From: Polynucleobacter sp. KF022 | Lineage (GTDB): Bacteria > Pseudomonadota > Gammaproteobacteria > Burkholderiales > Burkholderiaceae | Direction of reading: 5' to 3' | Length of the DNA: 64,000 nt | Assembly (NCBI RefSeq): GCF_027924105.1 | Contig: NZ_AP026972.1 | Span: 434,001-498,000 of the forward strand | Part shown: positions 1 to 7,350 of the stretch, piece after piece | How positions within the stretch are numbered: the stretch's first letter is position 1 | Layout: every line of letters starts with the position of its first letter | Position numbers and translations under genes: made by a program | Notes under the pieces: model-generated | The model's database searches: none | Told to the model about the DNA's origin: nothing | What the model saw: the letters and a program-made list of their open reading frames with translations, nothing else

Positions 1-327
1 TGGCTAAGCTCCAAAGTAAAGGGTCTAGTGCTTGCCGGTACAGGCATGGGGGGCTTTCATGATGCCTGGAGGGATTCTCTGGTGGCGGCAGTCAAGCATG
101 GGATTGCTCTGGTGCGAACTACAAGAACCGGGGCGGGAGAAACCGTTCCCAATCTCCCTGAAAAGGATATCTCTGGATGCTTGGCGTCCGGCAGTCTTTC
201 AGCACCCAGAGCCAGAATTGCGCTTCAATTAGCTCTCAATGCTGAAAAACATGCTCAGGCCGCTGGTAAATCCCTGACTTGGCAGGATTTTTTTGCTAGA
301 ATAGCGGTCTTGCCTGTTATTCGGTAA
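1..327 (+). CDS. L-asparaginase, C-terminal part (truncated by window edge)
   Basis: The reading frame is open from base 1 and ends at TAA 325-327, so only about the last 108 residues are present. The block GLVLAGTGMGG followed by VRTTRTGAGETVP resembles the C-terminal domain of bacterial type I/II asparaginases, which hydrolyse asparagine to aspartate and ammonia. The catalytic threonines would lie upstream, outside the window. It runs in the same direction as the ribosomal protein operon but is separated from rpsF by about 135 bases carrying a promoter-like sequence, so it is probably a separate unit. The assignment is by motif recognition of a fragment; a glutaminase-asparaginase cannot be excluded. 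Confidence 0.75.
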   Translation, partial: WLSSKVKGLVLAGTGMGGFHDAWRDSLVAAVKHGIALVRTTRTGAGETVPNLPEKDISGCLASGSLSAPRARIALQLALNAEKHAQAAGKSLTWQDFFARIAVLPVIR

Positions 328-342
328 GCGCTGAAAAGCGGC

Positions 343-372
343 TGTAAAAGTGTTGTAAGTACTACCTACAAT
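343..372 (+). promoter_or_regulatory. Candidate promoter of the rpsF operon
   Basis: A good -10 element, TACAAT at 367-372, lies 90 bases before rpsF. The best -35 match is weak (TGTAAA, 343-348, spacing 18). It is the only convincing -10 in the gap after the asparaginase stop. Confidence 0.35.
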
Positions 373-391
373 TTGTTACTACCTTGTCACA

Positions 392-435
392 CTGGCGCTG
401 AGTTCACAACCATCAGAACTTAGCAAGACGCCCAG
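392..435 (+). promoter_or_regulatory. Structured 5' leader of rpsF (possible S6:S18 binding element)
   Basis: CTGGCG (392-397) continues directly into CTGAGTTC (398-405). These pair with GAACTTAG (416-423) and CGCCCAG (429-435), giving a two-part helix with a 10-base loop, a one-sided internal loop CAAGA and a bulged C. It ends about 15 bases before the AGGAG ribosome binding site. Many bacteria control rpsF with a leader hairpin bound by the S6:S18 complex. The position fits, but I could not match the conserved CCG bulge of that motif with certainty. Confidence 0.4.
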
Positions 436-461
436 GTGACTTAATCCTTAAGGAGTGTTTG

Positions 462-836
462 ATGCGTCATTATGAAATCGTCTTTATCGTCCATCCGGAC
501 CAAAGCGAGCAAGTGCCAGCGATGATCGATCGTTACAAAGCTACATTAGCAGCTGCGGGCGGCAAAATTCATCGTATGGAAGACTGGGGTCGTCGTCAGA
601 TGGCTTACATGATCGACAAGCTTGCTAAAGCCCATTACGTTTGTATGAACATTGAGTGCGACCAGAAAACTCTGGAAGAGCTCGAGCATGCGTTCAAATT
701 TAACGATGCTGTTTTGCGTCACCTCATCATCAAGACAAAGAAAGCTGAAACAGAGCCTTCCATCATGATGAAAGAAGTGCAACGCGAAGAAGCGCGCAAA
801 TCAGCTCAAGCCGACGCTCCTGTAGCGGCAGCCTAA
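462..836 (+). CDS. rpsF: Small ribosomal subunit protein bS6
   Basis: Encodes 124 residues beginning MRHYEIVFIVHPDQ, the typical S6 N-terminus, with the family's central segment (GRRQMAYMIDK) and an acidic/alanine-rich tail. S6 binds 16S rRNA as a heterodimer with S18 in the platform of the 30S subunit. ATG at 462 is chosen over the adjacent in-frame TTG at 459 because AGGAG (451-455) is ideally spaced from it and family members start MRHYE. First gene of the operon rpsF-priB-rpsR-rplI, followed by dnaB. Confidence 0.97.
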   Translation: MRHYEIVFIVHPDQSEQVPAMIDRYKATLAAAGGKIHRMEDWGRRQMAYMIDKLAKAHYVCMNIECDQKTLEELEHAFKFNDAVLRHLIIKTKKAETEPSIMMKEVQREEARKSAQADAPVAAA

Positions 837-895
837 GTTAGAAATTTGAAGAGGAATACACAGACTAGAAAACGTATCAGAGAAGCGGAGCGGCG

Positions 896-1189
896 TTGAA
901 TCATTTCACCCTAACTGCAATCTTGGTATCTAAAGACGCGATTCGATTTACACCAGCAGGAATACCGGTGATGCATTGTCAGCTAGAACATAGCGGCCAG
1001 GCAAACGAGGTAGGAGTAGCGAGGAAAATTCAGATGAACGTTGAAGCCATCACAATCGGTCCGATACAAAAGGATCTAGAGCGAATGGATTTAGGAACTG
1101 AGGCAGTGTTTGAGGGATTCTTAGCACCCAAGACTCTACGTAATCAAAGACTTGTTTTCCATATTACCCATATTCAATTGAAAAATTAA
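896..1189 (+). CDS. priB: Primosomal replication protein N
   Basis: 97-residue single OB-fold protein. The sequence NHFTLTAILVSKDAIRFTPAGIPVMHCQLEH followed by a run on basic strands is characteristic of PriB, the single-stranded-DNA-binding partner of PriA in replication restart. The start is TTG at 896; no ATG or GTG upstream gives the family N-terminus, and GCGGAG lies just upstream. Its place between rpsF and rpsR is the standard beta/gammaproteobacterial arrangement, linking restart proteins with the DnaB helicase encoded downstream. The rare start codon may keep translation lower than that of the flanking ribosomal genes. Confidence 0.9.
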   Translation: MNHFTLTAILVSKDAIRFTPAGIPVMHCQLEHSGQANEVGVARKIQMNVEAITIGPIQKDLERMDLGTEAVFEGFLAPKTLRNQRLVFHITHIQLKN

Positions 1190-1202
1190 AGAGGAAATCA
1201 TC

Positions 1203-1475
1203 ATGGCGTTTGGAAAGAAACCCGATTTCAAAAAGAAACCAGCTCAGAACCCATTGTTCAAGCGTAAGCGTTATTGCCGTTTCACTGTTGCTGGCGTAGA
1301 ACAGATTGATTACAAAGATGTAGATACATTGAAGGACTTCATTGGCGAAAACGCCAAGATCACTCCTGCTCGTTTGACAGGCACAAAAGCAAAGTATCAG
1401 CGTCAATTAGACACTGCTATCAAGCGTGCTCGTTACTTGGCTTTGTTGCCATTCTCCGATCAACACAAGAAATAA
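1203..1475 (+). CDS. rpsR: Small ribosomal subunit protein bS18
   Basis: 90 residues, basic N-terminal tail (MAFGKKPDFKKK), then FKRKRYCRFTV and the conserved core IDYKDVDTLKDFI..ITPARLTGTKAKYQRQL. This is the S6 partner in the 30S platform. AGAGGAAA precedes the ATG. It lies 13 bases after priB and 13 bases before rplI, so co-transcription and coupled translation are likely. Confidence 0.97.
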   Translation: MAFGKKPDFKKKPAQNPLFKRKRYCRFTVAGVEQIDYKDVDTLKDFIGENAKITPARLTGTKAKYQRQLDTAIKRARYLALLPFSDQHKK

Positions 1476-1488
1476 TTAGGAGCCCTCA

Positions 1489-1941
1489 ATGCAAATCATT
1501 CTTTTAGAAAAAGTAACAAACCTGGGCAACCTCGGCGACATCGTTCGCGTTAAAGACGGTTTCGCTCGTAACTTCTTAATCCCACAACGTAAAGCTCGTC
1601 GTGCGACTGAAGCAGCTATTGCTGACTTTGCAGTACGTCGTGCTGAGTTGGAGAAATTGGCTGCTGAGAAATTGGCTGCTGCTGAAGCAGTTGGCATCAA
1701 GCTCAAAGACTTGGTTCTCGAAATCGGTCAAAAAGCAGGTGTTGACGGTCGTTTGTTTGGTTCTGTAACCAATCATGACATCGCTGATGCTTTGAAAGCT
1801 AAAGGCTTCACAATTGAGAAGTCTTCAGTTCGCATGCCTACTGGCCCATTGAAAATGGTTGGTGATCACCCTGTAGCGGTTGCTGTTCATACCGACGTAG
1901 TTACAGACATCACTATTCGTGTAGTTGGCGAGCAAGCTTAA
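1489..1941 (+). CDS. rplI: Large ribosomal subunit protein bL9
   Basis: 150 residues, the normal length for L9. The N-terminal domain (MQIILLEKVTNLGNLGDIVRV..GFARNFLIPQ) binds 23S rRNA. A long charged/alanine-rich connecting helix (about 45-75) leads to the C-terminal domain containing VDGRLFGSVTN. TTAGGAG precedes the ATG. It is the last ribosomal gene before dnaB, which starts 22 bases later. Confidence 0.97.
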   Translation: MQIILLEKVTNLGNLGDIVRVKDGFARNFLIPQRKARRATEAAIADFAVRRAELEKLAAEKLAAAEAVGIKLKDLVLEIGQKAGVDGRLFGSVTNHDIADALKAKGFTIEKSSVRMPTGPLKMVGDHPVAVAVHTDVVTDITIRVVGEQA

Positions 1942-1963
1942 GTTAAGTCTGTAAACTAGCCTC

Positions 1964-4459
1964 ATGGCTGAATCCCGTTCACGTTCCGTTACGCTGAATC
2001 CCGGCATGATGGGTTCTGGGGATGCAGTCGTGCAGGCTTTAAAAGTTCCACCACATTCGGTAGAAGCCGAGCAATCTCTGCTCGGTGGTCTACTTATTGA
2101 TAACTCCTCTTGGGATAACCTTGGCGGAGTATTGAACGATAAAGATTTCTATCGCCCTGAGCATGCTCTGATCTACAAGGTCATTGCACGTTTGGTTGGT
2201 GACAATCATCCTGCTGACGTGATCACTGTTTACGACGCTGTGAAGTCTGAACAGGGTGGCGACTTAGTCAGTATTGACTATCTCAATTCTTTAGCGCAAA
2301 ACACACCTAGCGCAGCGAATATTAAAGGCTATGCCGACATTGTTCGTGACCGCAGTATTCTGCGTCGCTTGATTGAAGTTTCAGACAGCATTGTAAATTC
2401 TGCATTCGTTCCAGAGGGGCGTACTGTTAGAACGCTTTTGGATGAAGCAGAATCACGCATTTTGCAAATTGGTGAAGAGGGTAGTCGCAAAGCGGATTAC
2501 CTCGAGATTGAGCCTTTACTCAAAGCTGTTGTAGCCCGCATTGATGAGCTCTATAACCGCCAAGGCGGTAGCGACATTACTGGCATTGCAACTGGCTTCT
2601 TAGATTTAGATAAGCAAACTAGTGGCCTACAAAAAGGCGACCTCGTGATTGTTGCTGGTCGTCCGTCTATGGGTAAGGCGCAACCACTAGACGCAAAAGT
2701 GAAAACGGTTGATGGTTGGAAGCTGATGGGTGATCTGAAGTTTGGTGATCGCCTCGCCTCTGTCGATGGTCAGCATTCAATGGTCACCGGTATTTATCCA
2801 CAAGGTATTAAACAGATTTATAAAGTCACCTTCTCCGATGGGCGAGTGGCTGAGTGTTGCGATGAGCACCTATGGCGTGTGATGTATCGAGATTGGTCTG
2901 AGCCACGCGTTATTAATACCGTCCGATTGATGGAAATGCTGCAATGTGTTCGATATAAAAACAGATTATGGATTGATCCTGTCTCAGGTGATTTTGGACA
3001 TTCGAATGCATTGCCAGTTCATCCGTGGGTTTTGGGTGCGTTGCTTGGAGATGGAACGTTGGCTCTATCTCACAGCTCGGTGATGTTTTCAACCAAGTCT
3101 CCCGAGCTTATAGATCGCATAAATATGCTTGCGGGCTTTGAGATGGAGTTGGCTCACGCTAATGCGTACGACTGGAGGCTTGTCTCTAAGGCCAGAATCG
3201 CCGCCAATGGCGCACGCCAAGCAGTTCCAGAAAATTATTTCAGGTCTGCATTGCAGGATATAGGCGTTCTTGGCTGCAGAAGTTTTGATAAACACATTCC
3301 AGCAACTTATCTTGAGGCCAATAAGACTTCTCGACTTGCATTGTTCCAAGGTTTGATGGATACCGATGGATGGATTGAGAAGTGGGGCTCTATTCGCTTT
3401 TGTACGGCAAGTAAGCAATTGTCTGAAGATGTTGCAGCTTTAGCTAGGTCGTTAGGGGGTTTTTGCTCAATAGCGTACAAGCAAACCAGCTATACCTATA
3501 AGGGTGAAAAGAAGCAAGGTCGTCTATCTTATGTTTTAAATATGAGTTTTGGCCCCGGTTTTCAAGCCTTTACTCTGCCTGAAAAGACTGAAAGATTAAG
3601 AGCGAGCTGGGATCGCCAACGTAGACTTTCATTTCAAAGTATTGAGCCTTCTAGGATGTCTGAGGCGCAATGTATTTCAGTTAGCCACCCACAAAGAACT
3701 TATGTAACGAATGATTATGTCGTTACTCACAACACTGCCTTTGCCTTGAATATTGCGGAGAATGTTGCTCTTGCTGAAGGATTGCCGGTCGTTGTTTTCT
3801 CGATGGAGATGTCAGGCGAACAATTAGCAGCGCGTTTACTAGGATCGGTAGGGCGCGTAGATCAAGGTCGCATGCGTACTGGCAAGTTGCAGGATGATGA
3901 GTGGCCACGCGTTACTGATGCAATTGCGCGCTTAAGTAATACCCAAATTTTGATTGATGAGACTGGTTCTTTATCAAGTCTAGAGTTGCGCGCACGTGCA
4001 CGTCGTATCGCCAGAAACTTTGGCGGCACTCTTGGATTGGTGGTGATCGACTACTTGCAGTTGATGAGTGGTTCTGGATCAGAAAACCGTGCAACAGAAA
4101 TCTCTGAAATCTCTCGCTCACTGAAATCTCTTGCAAAAGAATTGCAATGCCCAGTAGTAGCCCTCTCCCAGTTAAATCGTGGCCTTGAGCAGCGTCCTAA
4201 TAAGCGTCCGATCATGTCCGACTTGCGTGAATCCGGTGCTATTGAGCAAGATGCCGACTTAATTATGTTCATCTATCGTGATGAGGTTTATCACCCAGAT
4301 ACTACGACAGATAAAGGTATTGCAGAGATCATTATTGGTAAGCAACGTAACGGCCCAATCGGTACAGTGCGCTTAAGCTGGCAAGGTCCGTATACCAAGT
4401 TTGATAACTTGGCGATGGGCTCTATCGGTTACTCTTCTGGTGGTTACGAGCCGTTCTAG
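1964..4459 (+). CDS. dnaB: Replicative DNA helicase DnaB, interrupted by an in-frame intein
   Basis: 831-residue precursor. The N-extein (1-238) holds the primase-interacting N-terminal domain and the beginning of the RecA-like helicase domain, ending GRPSMGK. The C-extein (591-831) resumes TAFALNIAENVA and contains Walker B (LVVIDYLQLM) and the distal helicase motifs. Removing the 352-residue insert leaves a 479-residue DnaB of normal length with an intact Walker A, GRPSMGKT. The insert splits the Lys-Thr pair of the ATP site, so the unspliced protein should be inactive and splicing essential. The start is ATG 1964. Transcription is probably shared with rplI and ends at the strong terminator at 4505-4532. 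Confidence 0.97.
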   Translation: MAESRSRSVTLNPGMMGSGDAVVQALKVPPHSVEAEQSLLGGLLIDNSSWDNLGGVLNDKDFYRPEHALIYKVIARLVGDNHPADVITVYDAVKSEQGGDLVSIDYLNSLAQNTPSAANIKGYADIVRDRSILRRLIEVSDSIVNSAFVPEGRTVRTLLDEAESRILQIGEEGSRKADYLEIEPLLKAVVARIDELYNRQGGSDITGIATGFLDLDKQTSGLQKGDLVIVAGRPSMGKAQPLDAKVKTVDGWKLMGDLKFGDRLASVDGQHSMVTGIYPQGIKQIYKVTFSDGRVAECCDEHLWRVMYRDWSEPRVINTVRLMEMLQCVRYKNRLWIDPVSGDFGHSNALPVHPWVLGALLGDGTLALSHSSVMFSTKSPELIDRINMLAGFEMELAHANAYDWRLVSKARIAANGARQAVPENYFRSALQDIGVLGCRSFDKHIPATYLEANKTSRLALFQGLMDTDGWIEKWGSIRFCTASKQLSEDVAALARSLGGFCSIAYKQTSYTYKGEKKQGRLSYVLNMSFGPGFQAFTLPEKTERLRASWDRQRRLSFQSIEPSRMSEAQCISVSHPQRTYVTNDYVVTHNTAFALNIAENVALAEGLPVVVFSMEMSGEQLAARLLGSVGRVDQGRMRTGKLQDDEWPRVTDAIARLSNTQILIDETGSLSSLELRARARRIARNFGGTLGLVVIDYLQLMSGSGSENRATEISEISRSLKSLAKELQCPVVALSQLNRGLEQRPNKRPIMSDLRESGAIEQDADLIMFIYRDEVYHPDTTTDKGIAEIIIGKQRNGPIGTVRLSWQGPYTKFDNLAMGSIGYSSGGYEPF
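2678..3733 (+). mobile_element. DnaB intein with LAGLIDADG homing endonuclease, class 3-like
   Basis: 352 residues (DnaB precursor 239-590). It begins with Ala, not Cys or Ser, and ends Thr-His-Asn followed by Thr(+1). Intein blocks are visible: A (AQPLDAKVKT), B (GRVAECCDEHLWRV; His at intein residue 64, Trp at 66), C and E, the two dodecapeptide motifs of a DOD endonuclease (VLGALLGDGTLA and LFQGLMDTDGWIE), D (FDKHIPATYL), F (EAQCISVSH; Cys332) and G (NDYVVTHN; Thr350). Class 3 inteins lack an N-terminal nucleophile and carry Trp at B:12, Cys at F:4 and Thr at G:5; this alignment has all three. Both endonuclease acidic motifs look intact, so it may still home. Inserted in the Walker A lysine-threonine junction. 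Confidence 0.93.
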
Positions 4460-4504
4460 GTAAAGAAACAATAAAAAAATAAACTGAAACATAAACAGAT
4501 AAAG

Positions 4505-4532
4505 AAAAAGCCTCACAGTGTGAGGCTTTTTT
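4505..4532 (+). terminator. Rho-independent terminator after dnaB (bidirectional)
   Basis: GCCTCAC (4510-4516), loop AGT, GTGAGGC (4520-4526), then six T. An A-run precedes the stem, so it can also end leftward transcription of the small secreted protein gene at 4566. Confidence 0.92.
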
Positions 4533-4565
4533 AATGGATCAAAAATTAGATCGTAATAAGTAATC

Positions 4566-4832
4566 TTATTTACCACCCATACATTTTTTGATGGAAGCAT
4601 CTTTAGCTGCGCCATACAGTGGCTTACCATCTTTGCTTACTGCTTTAGCTTCGCAATCATTCGGCTTGGCATCACTCATGCATTTCTTAATAGAGGCATC
4701 TTTAGCTGCGCCATACAGTGGCTTGCCATCTTTGCTGACTGCTTTAGCTTCGCAAGCGGCTTGATCAGCAAATGCATAAGTAGGGATTGCAAAACTCAGT
4801 GTAATACTTAAAGCGACGATGATACTTTTCAT
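4566..4832 (-). CDS. Small exported protein with two PsiF-like repeats
   Basis: 88 residues with a Sec signal peptide (MKSIIVALSITLSFAIPTYAFA; cleavage near residue 22). The mature part is two almost identical units (residues 27-52 and 60-85), each starting CEAKAVSKDGKPLYG and ending ASIKKCM, with one cysteine at each end that could form an intra-repeat disulfide. The Cys-Ala-Gly-Cys spacing resembles the PsiF repeat of a phosphate-starvation-induced periplasmic protein in enterobacteria, but that is a resemblance only. AGGAGA precedes the ATG. It stands alone between two convergent/terminated units. Function is unknown. Confidence 0.8.
   Translation of the reverse strand: MKSIIVALSITLSFAIPTYAFADQAACEAKAVSKDGKPLYGAAKDASIKKCMSDAKPNDCEAKAVSKDGKPLYGAAKDASIKKCMGGK
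4578..4754 (-). repeat. Internal tandem duplication in the small exported protein gene
   Basis: The DNA of 4677-4754 and 4578-4655 is nearly identical, encoding 26 residues twice and separated by 21 bases coding for SDAKPND. The high DNA identity suggests a recent duplication and a region prone to change in copy number. Confidence 0.85.
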
Positions 4833-4945
4833 GACATCTCCTGTGAGGGTATTCAGTTAATGGATTGCTCGATAAATTACTGTAATCAAAATTATGAATT
4901 TAGGAAATATAGGGAAAGCGCTATTAACCCTTAAGAATCTCGCTA

Positions 4946-5479
4946 TCAGGGTGTTATACGACGGGCCTCAGTAAATTTGGCTGCCCAATAAGGTGAGGTG
5001 ATGTAATCTAGGCGTACGGTTCCGCCGGCACTTGGAGCATGCACAAATCTACCTTGTCCAACATAGATACCAGCGTGGGAATATTTTTCACCGGTAGTAT
5101 TAAAGAAAACTAGATCACCTGGAGCAGGTGGTTGACCTTCAATACTCCTTCCTTTGGTACTCATCAGCTGAATAGTACGAGGCAGTTTGATACCAGCTGC
5201 TTTGTTATAGACATAAACAATCAGACCGCTGCAATCAAAACCACCTTTTGGTGTATTGCCGCCATAGCGGTAAGGTACATCCACTAAACCTACCGCTGCT
5301 ATTGAGATATCTTCAGTACCAACACTAGTGTCTTGCTTGAATTGAGAGACTCTGGAGGAGGATCCTGATTTACTGCTGAACGTGCTACATCCGCTTAGGA
5401 TGAGTAAGCTGCAAATAAAAATGCCGCACCCAAGAAGAGTGCGGCATGAGGGGGTTTGCTTAGAGTGCGTCAGCAGCAT
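4946..5479 (-). CDS. NlpC/P60 family cell-wall hydrolase lipoprotein
   Basis: 177 residues. The N-terminus has a hydrophobic stretch ending in the lipobox LSGC, predicting an acylated envelope lipoprotein. The NlpC/P60 domain follows (about residues 55-175): catalytic Cys in GGFDCSGLIVY, His in YSHAGIYVG, and a third polar residue in the HAPSAGG region. Family members cleave D-Glu-meso-DAP bonds of peptidoglycan stem peptides. ATG 5479 is chosen over an upstream in-frame GTG (5503) because it needs less overlap with phoH. Even so the start lies inside the last codons of phoH, and a terminator-like hairpin falls within the signal-sequence codons, an unusual arrangement that may limit read-through expression. 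Confidence 0.88.
   Translation of the reverse strand: MLLTHSKQTPSCRTLLGCGIFICSLLILSGCSTFSSKSGSSSRVSQFKQDTSVGTEDISIAAVGLVDVPYRYGGNTPKGGFDCSGLIVYVYNKAAGIKLPRTIQLMSTKGRSIEGQPPAPGDLVFFNTTGEKYSHAGIYVGQGRFVHAPSAGGTVRLDYITSPYWAAKFTEARRITP
5411..5447 (-). terminator. Terminator of phoH, located inside the NlpC lipoprotein coding sequence
   Basis: On the minus strand a perfect 9-bp stem ATGCCGCAC/GTGCGGCAT (5421-5429 and 5439-5447) is followed by TTTTATTT (5420-5413). It lies 13 bases after the phoH stop codon, the normal place for a terminator, but within the codons for the lipoprotein signal peptide. Confidence 0.75.
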
Positions 5480-7118
5480 GATCCGCAAGACGAGAGCGCT
5501 CACCTCGAGCTAGAGTCACATGACCACCATGACGCCAACCCTTGAAGCGATCAACTACATAAGTTAAGCCAGAGGAGCCCTCTGTTAAGTATGGAGTGTC
5601 GATCTGAGCAATATTTCCTAAGCAAACAATTTTGGTTCCTGGTCCCGCGCGGGTAACCAGAGTTTTCATTTGCTTTGGTGTGAGGTTTTGTGCTTCATCG
5701 ATGATGACAAACTTACTTACGAAAGTTCTGCCCCGCATAAAGTTCATGCTTTTCACTTTAATGCGCGAGCGAATAAGTTCTTGAGTGGCAGCGCGACCCC
5801 ATTCGCCAGCTCCATCATCATTGCGCTGCAAAACTTCGAGGTTATCGTCAAATGCACCCATCCAAGGCTGCATTTTTTCTTCTTCGGTGCCTGGTAGGAA
5901 GCCAATGTCTTCGCCAACAGGTACTGTAGCGCGAGTGATGATGATCTCGTTATAACGCTTGCTATCAAGCACCTGTTCAAGACCTGCTGCTAATGCCAGT
6001 AAGGTTTTTCCTGTTCCTGCTTGCCCAAGCAGAGTGACAAAGTCCACGTCTGGATTCATGAGCAAGTTCATCGCAAAGTTCTGCTCGCGGTTACGTGCAG
6101 TAACGCTCCAGACATTGTTCTTCTGATGTGAGAAGTCTCTTAAAGTTTGTAAGAGAGCAGTTTTGCCATTAATTTCTTTGACTTGGGCATAGAAAGGCGT
6201 GGAACCATCAGGATTTTCTTGGTAAACAAATTGATTTACCAGCATGCTATTTACAGACGGACCAGTCACTCGGTAGAACATCGTGCCAGATTTGGAATCA
6301 GCCCAGCTCTCCATGTCTTTGCCATGCTTAGGCCAAAAATCAGCCGGCAATGTCATCACGCCGGCATACATGAGATCGCGATCTTCTAATACCTGGTCAT
6401 TGAAGTAGTCTTCAGCAGGTAAGCCAAGTGCACGGGCTTTAATGCGCATGTTGATATCTTTAGATACCAGCACCACTTCTTGACCCTTACGTGTTTTTTG
6501 CAGCTCACTAACGACGGCGAGAATAAGGTTGTCACCTTTGCCTTCAGGTAAGCCCTCTGGCAAAGCCTGTGTAGTTAATTTAGTCTGGAAAAATAAGCGA
6601 CCTGTGACATCTTGGTTGCCTAATTTATTGAGTGGAATACCATCATCCAAGGTGCCGCTGGTGCCAGCAATAAGCTGATCTAGAGATCTGCTGACGGTAC
6701 GAGCATTGCGCGCAACCTCAGTCATCCCTTTTTTATGGTTATCCAGCTCTTCCAGAGTGGTCATCGGTAAATACAGGTCATGCTCTGAGAAGCGGAACAG
6801 GGAGCTTGGATCATGCATTAGCACGTTAGTGTCTAAGACAAACAGGCTGGGTGGTCCAGTGCGGATTACGCGCTTTGGTTTTGCAGGAGCTGGCGCTTTA
6901 CTTTCATTGCGCTCATGTCGAAGAGGGCGATGATCCGCCTTAATTTTTTCGAGAGCTACTTCTGCCTCAGTTAAATCTTCCTCAGCATCATTGGTCCAAT
7001 CAACTGCTTCTACTACCACTGGTTTTGCTGGAGCAGGGCGCTTCTTTAAGTCAGGAGTATCTTTGCGACTGAGTTTCACTTGATCAGCAATTTGAGTGGG
7101 GATTGGGGGCAGTGGCAT
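5460..7118 (-). CDS. PIN-domain PhoH-like ATPase
   Basis: 552 residues. After a charged low-complexity N-terminus (1-90) comes a PIN nuclease domain (about 93-230; LFVLDTNVLMHDP, later an acidic LILAVVSEL and LVSKDINMR). The C-terminal half is a PhoH ATPase domain: Walker A LLGQAGTGKTLLALAAG and Walker B KFVIIDEAQNLTP. PIN-PhoH fusions (PhoH2/YlaK-like) are proposed RNA helicase/ribonucleases. ATG 7118 is preferred over an upstream in-frame start at 7157 because AGGAGAGT stands directly before it and upstream codons overlap a terminator hairpin. The last codons overlap the start of the NlpC lipoprotein gene. Confidence 0.93.
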   Translation of the reverse strand: MPLPPIPTQIADQVKLSRKDTPDLKKRPAPAKPVVVEAVDWTNDAEEDLTEAEVALEKIKADHRPLRHERNESKAPAPAKPKRVIRTGPPSLFVLDTNVLMHDPSSLFRFSEHDLYLPMTTLEELDNHKKGMTEVARNARTVSRSLDQLIAGTSGTLDDGIPLNKLGNQDVTGRLFFQTKLTTQALPEGLPEGKGDNLILAVVSELQKTRKGQEVVLVSKDINMRIKARALGLPAEDYFNDQVLEDRDLMYAGVMTLPADFWPKHGKDMESWADSKSGTMFYRVTGPSVNSMLVNQFVYQENPDGSTPFYAQVKEINGKTALLQTLRDFSHQKNNVWSVTARNREQNFAMNLLMNPDVDFVTLLGQAGTGKTLLALAAGLEQVLDSKRYNEIIITRATVPVGEDIGFLPGTEEEKMQPWMGAFDDNLEVLQRNDDGAGEWGRAATQELIRSRIKVKSMNFMRGRTFVSKFVIIDEAQNLTPKQMKTLVTRAGPGTKIVCLGNIAQIDTPYLTEGSSGLTYVVDRFKGWRHGGHVTLARGERSRLADHAADAL

Positions 7119-7350
7119 GGACTCTCCTAAAAGAAAAAACCGCCAAGCGGAGTGCATTGACGGTTTATTACGAAACTGGTTGCATCGAGACTTAAAAAAC
7201 GGAGGGGGTTACTCTCCGCACCTGATCTGAGATATTCAGGTTTCTGATTCAAACGGATTGTCAGACTTTCCCGTCGTTTACGGTGCATATGAATCACTTT
7301 ACCCCAAATTTTGGGGTTTGCAAGCACCTCAGAACAAATTGTTGTAAAAA
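7119..7350 (-). promoter_or_regulatory. Structured 230-base region between bcp and phoH
   Basis: No gene seen. On the minus strand it has a palindrome ACCCCAAA-T-TTTGGGGT (7300-7316), pairing segments CCTGA/TCAGG (near 7240-7220), a second terminator-like hairpin CGGAG/CTCCG with six T (7218-7194), and the terminator at 7132-7167. Two terminators in series imply a leader or small RNA transcribed leftward from about 7340. I could not match it to a known riboswitch or to 6S RNA. Confidence 0.4.
7132..7167 (-). terminator. Intrinsic terminator/attenuator just before phoH
   Basis: Minus strand AACCGTCAA (7166-7158) pairs with TTGGCGGTT (7147-7139), with one G-U pair, and is followed by a run of six T. 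It ends only a few bases before the phoH ribosome binding site, so it may attenuate phoH or end a leader transcript. Confidence 0.65.

Noticed and set aside
2678..3733. Group I intron or insertion sequence in dnaB
   Set aside because: The insert is in frame throughout, without stops, and has intein splicing blocks at both ends.
7195..7290. TPP or other known riboswitch, or 6S RNA, before phoH
   Set aside because: Short stretches such as CTCAGATCAGG recall TPP elements, but the order and the other conserved blocks are absent; no 6S central bubble was found.
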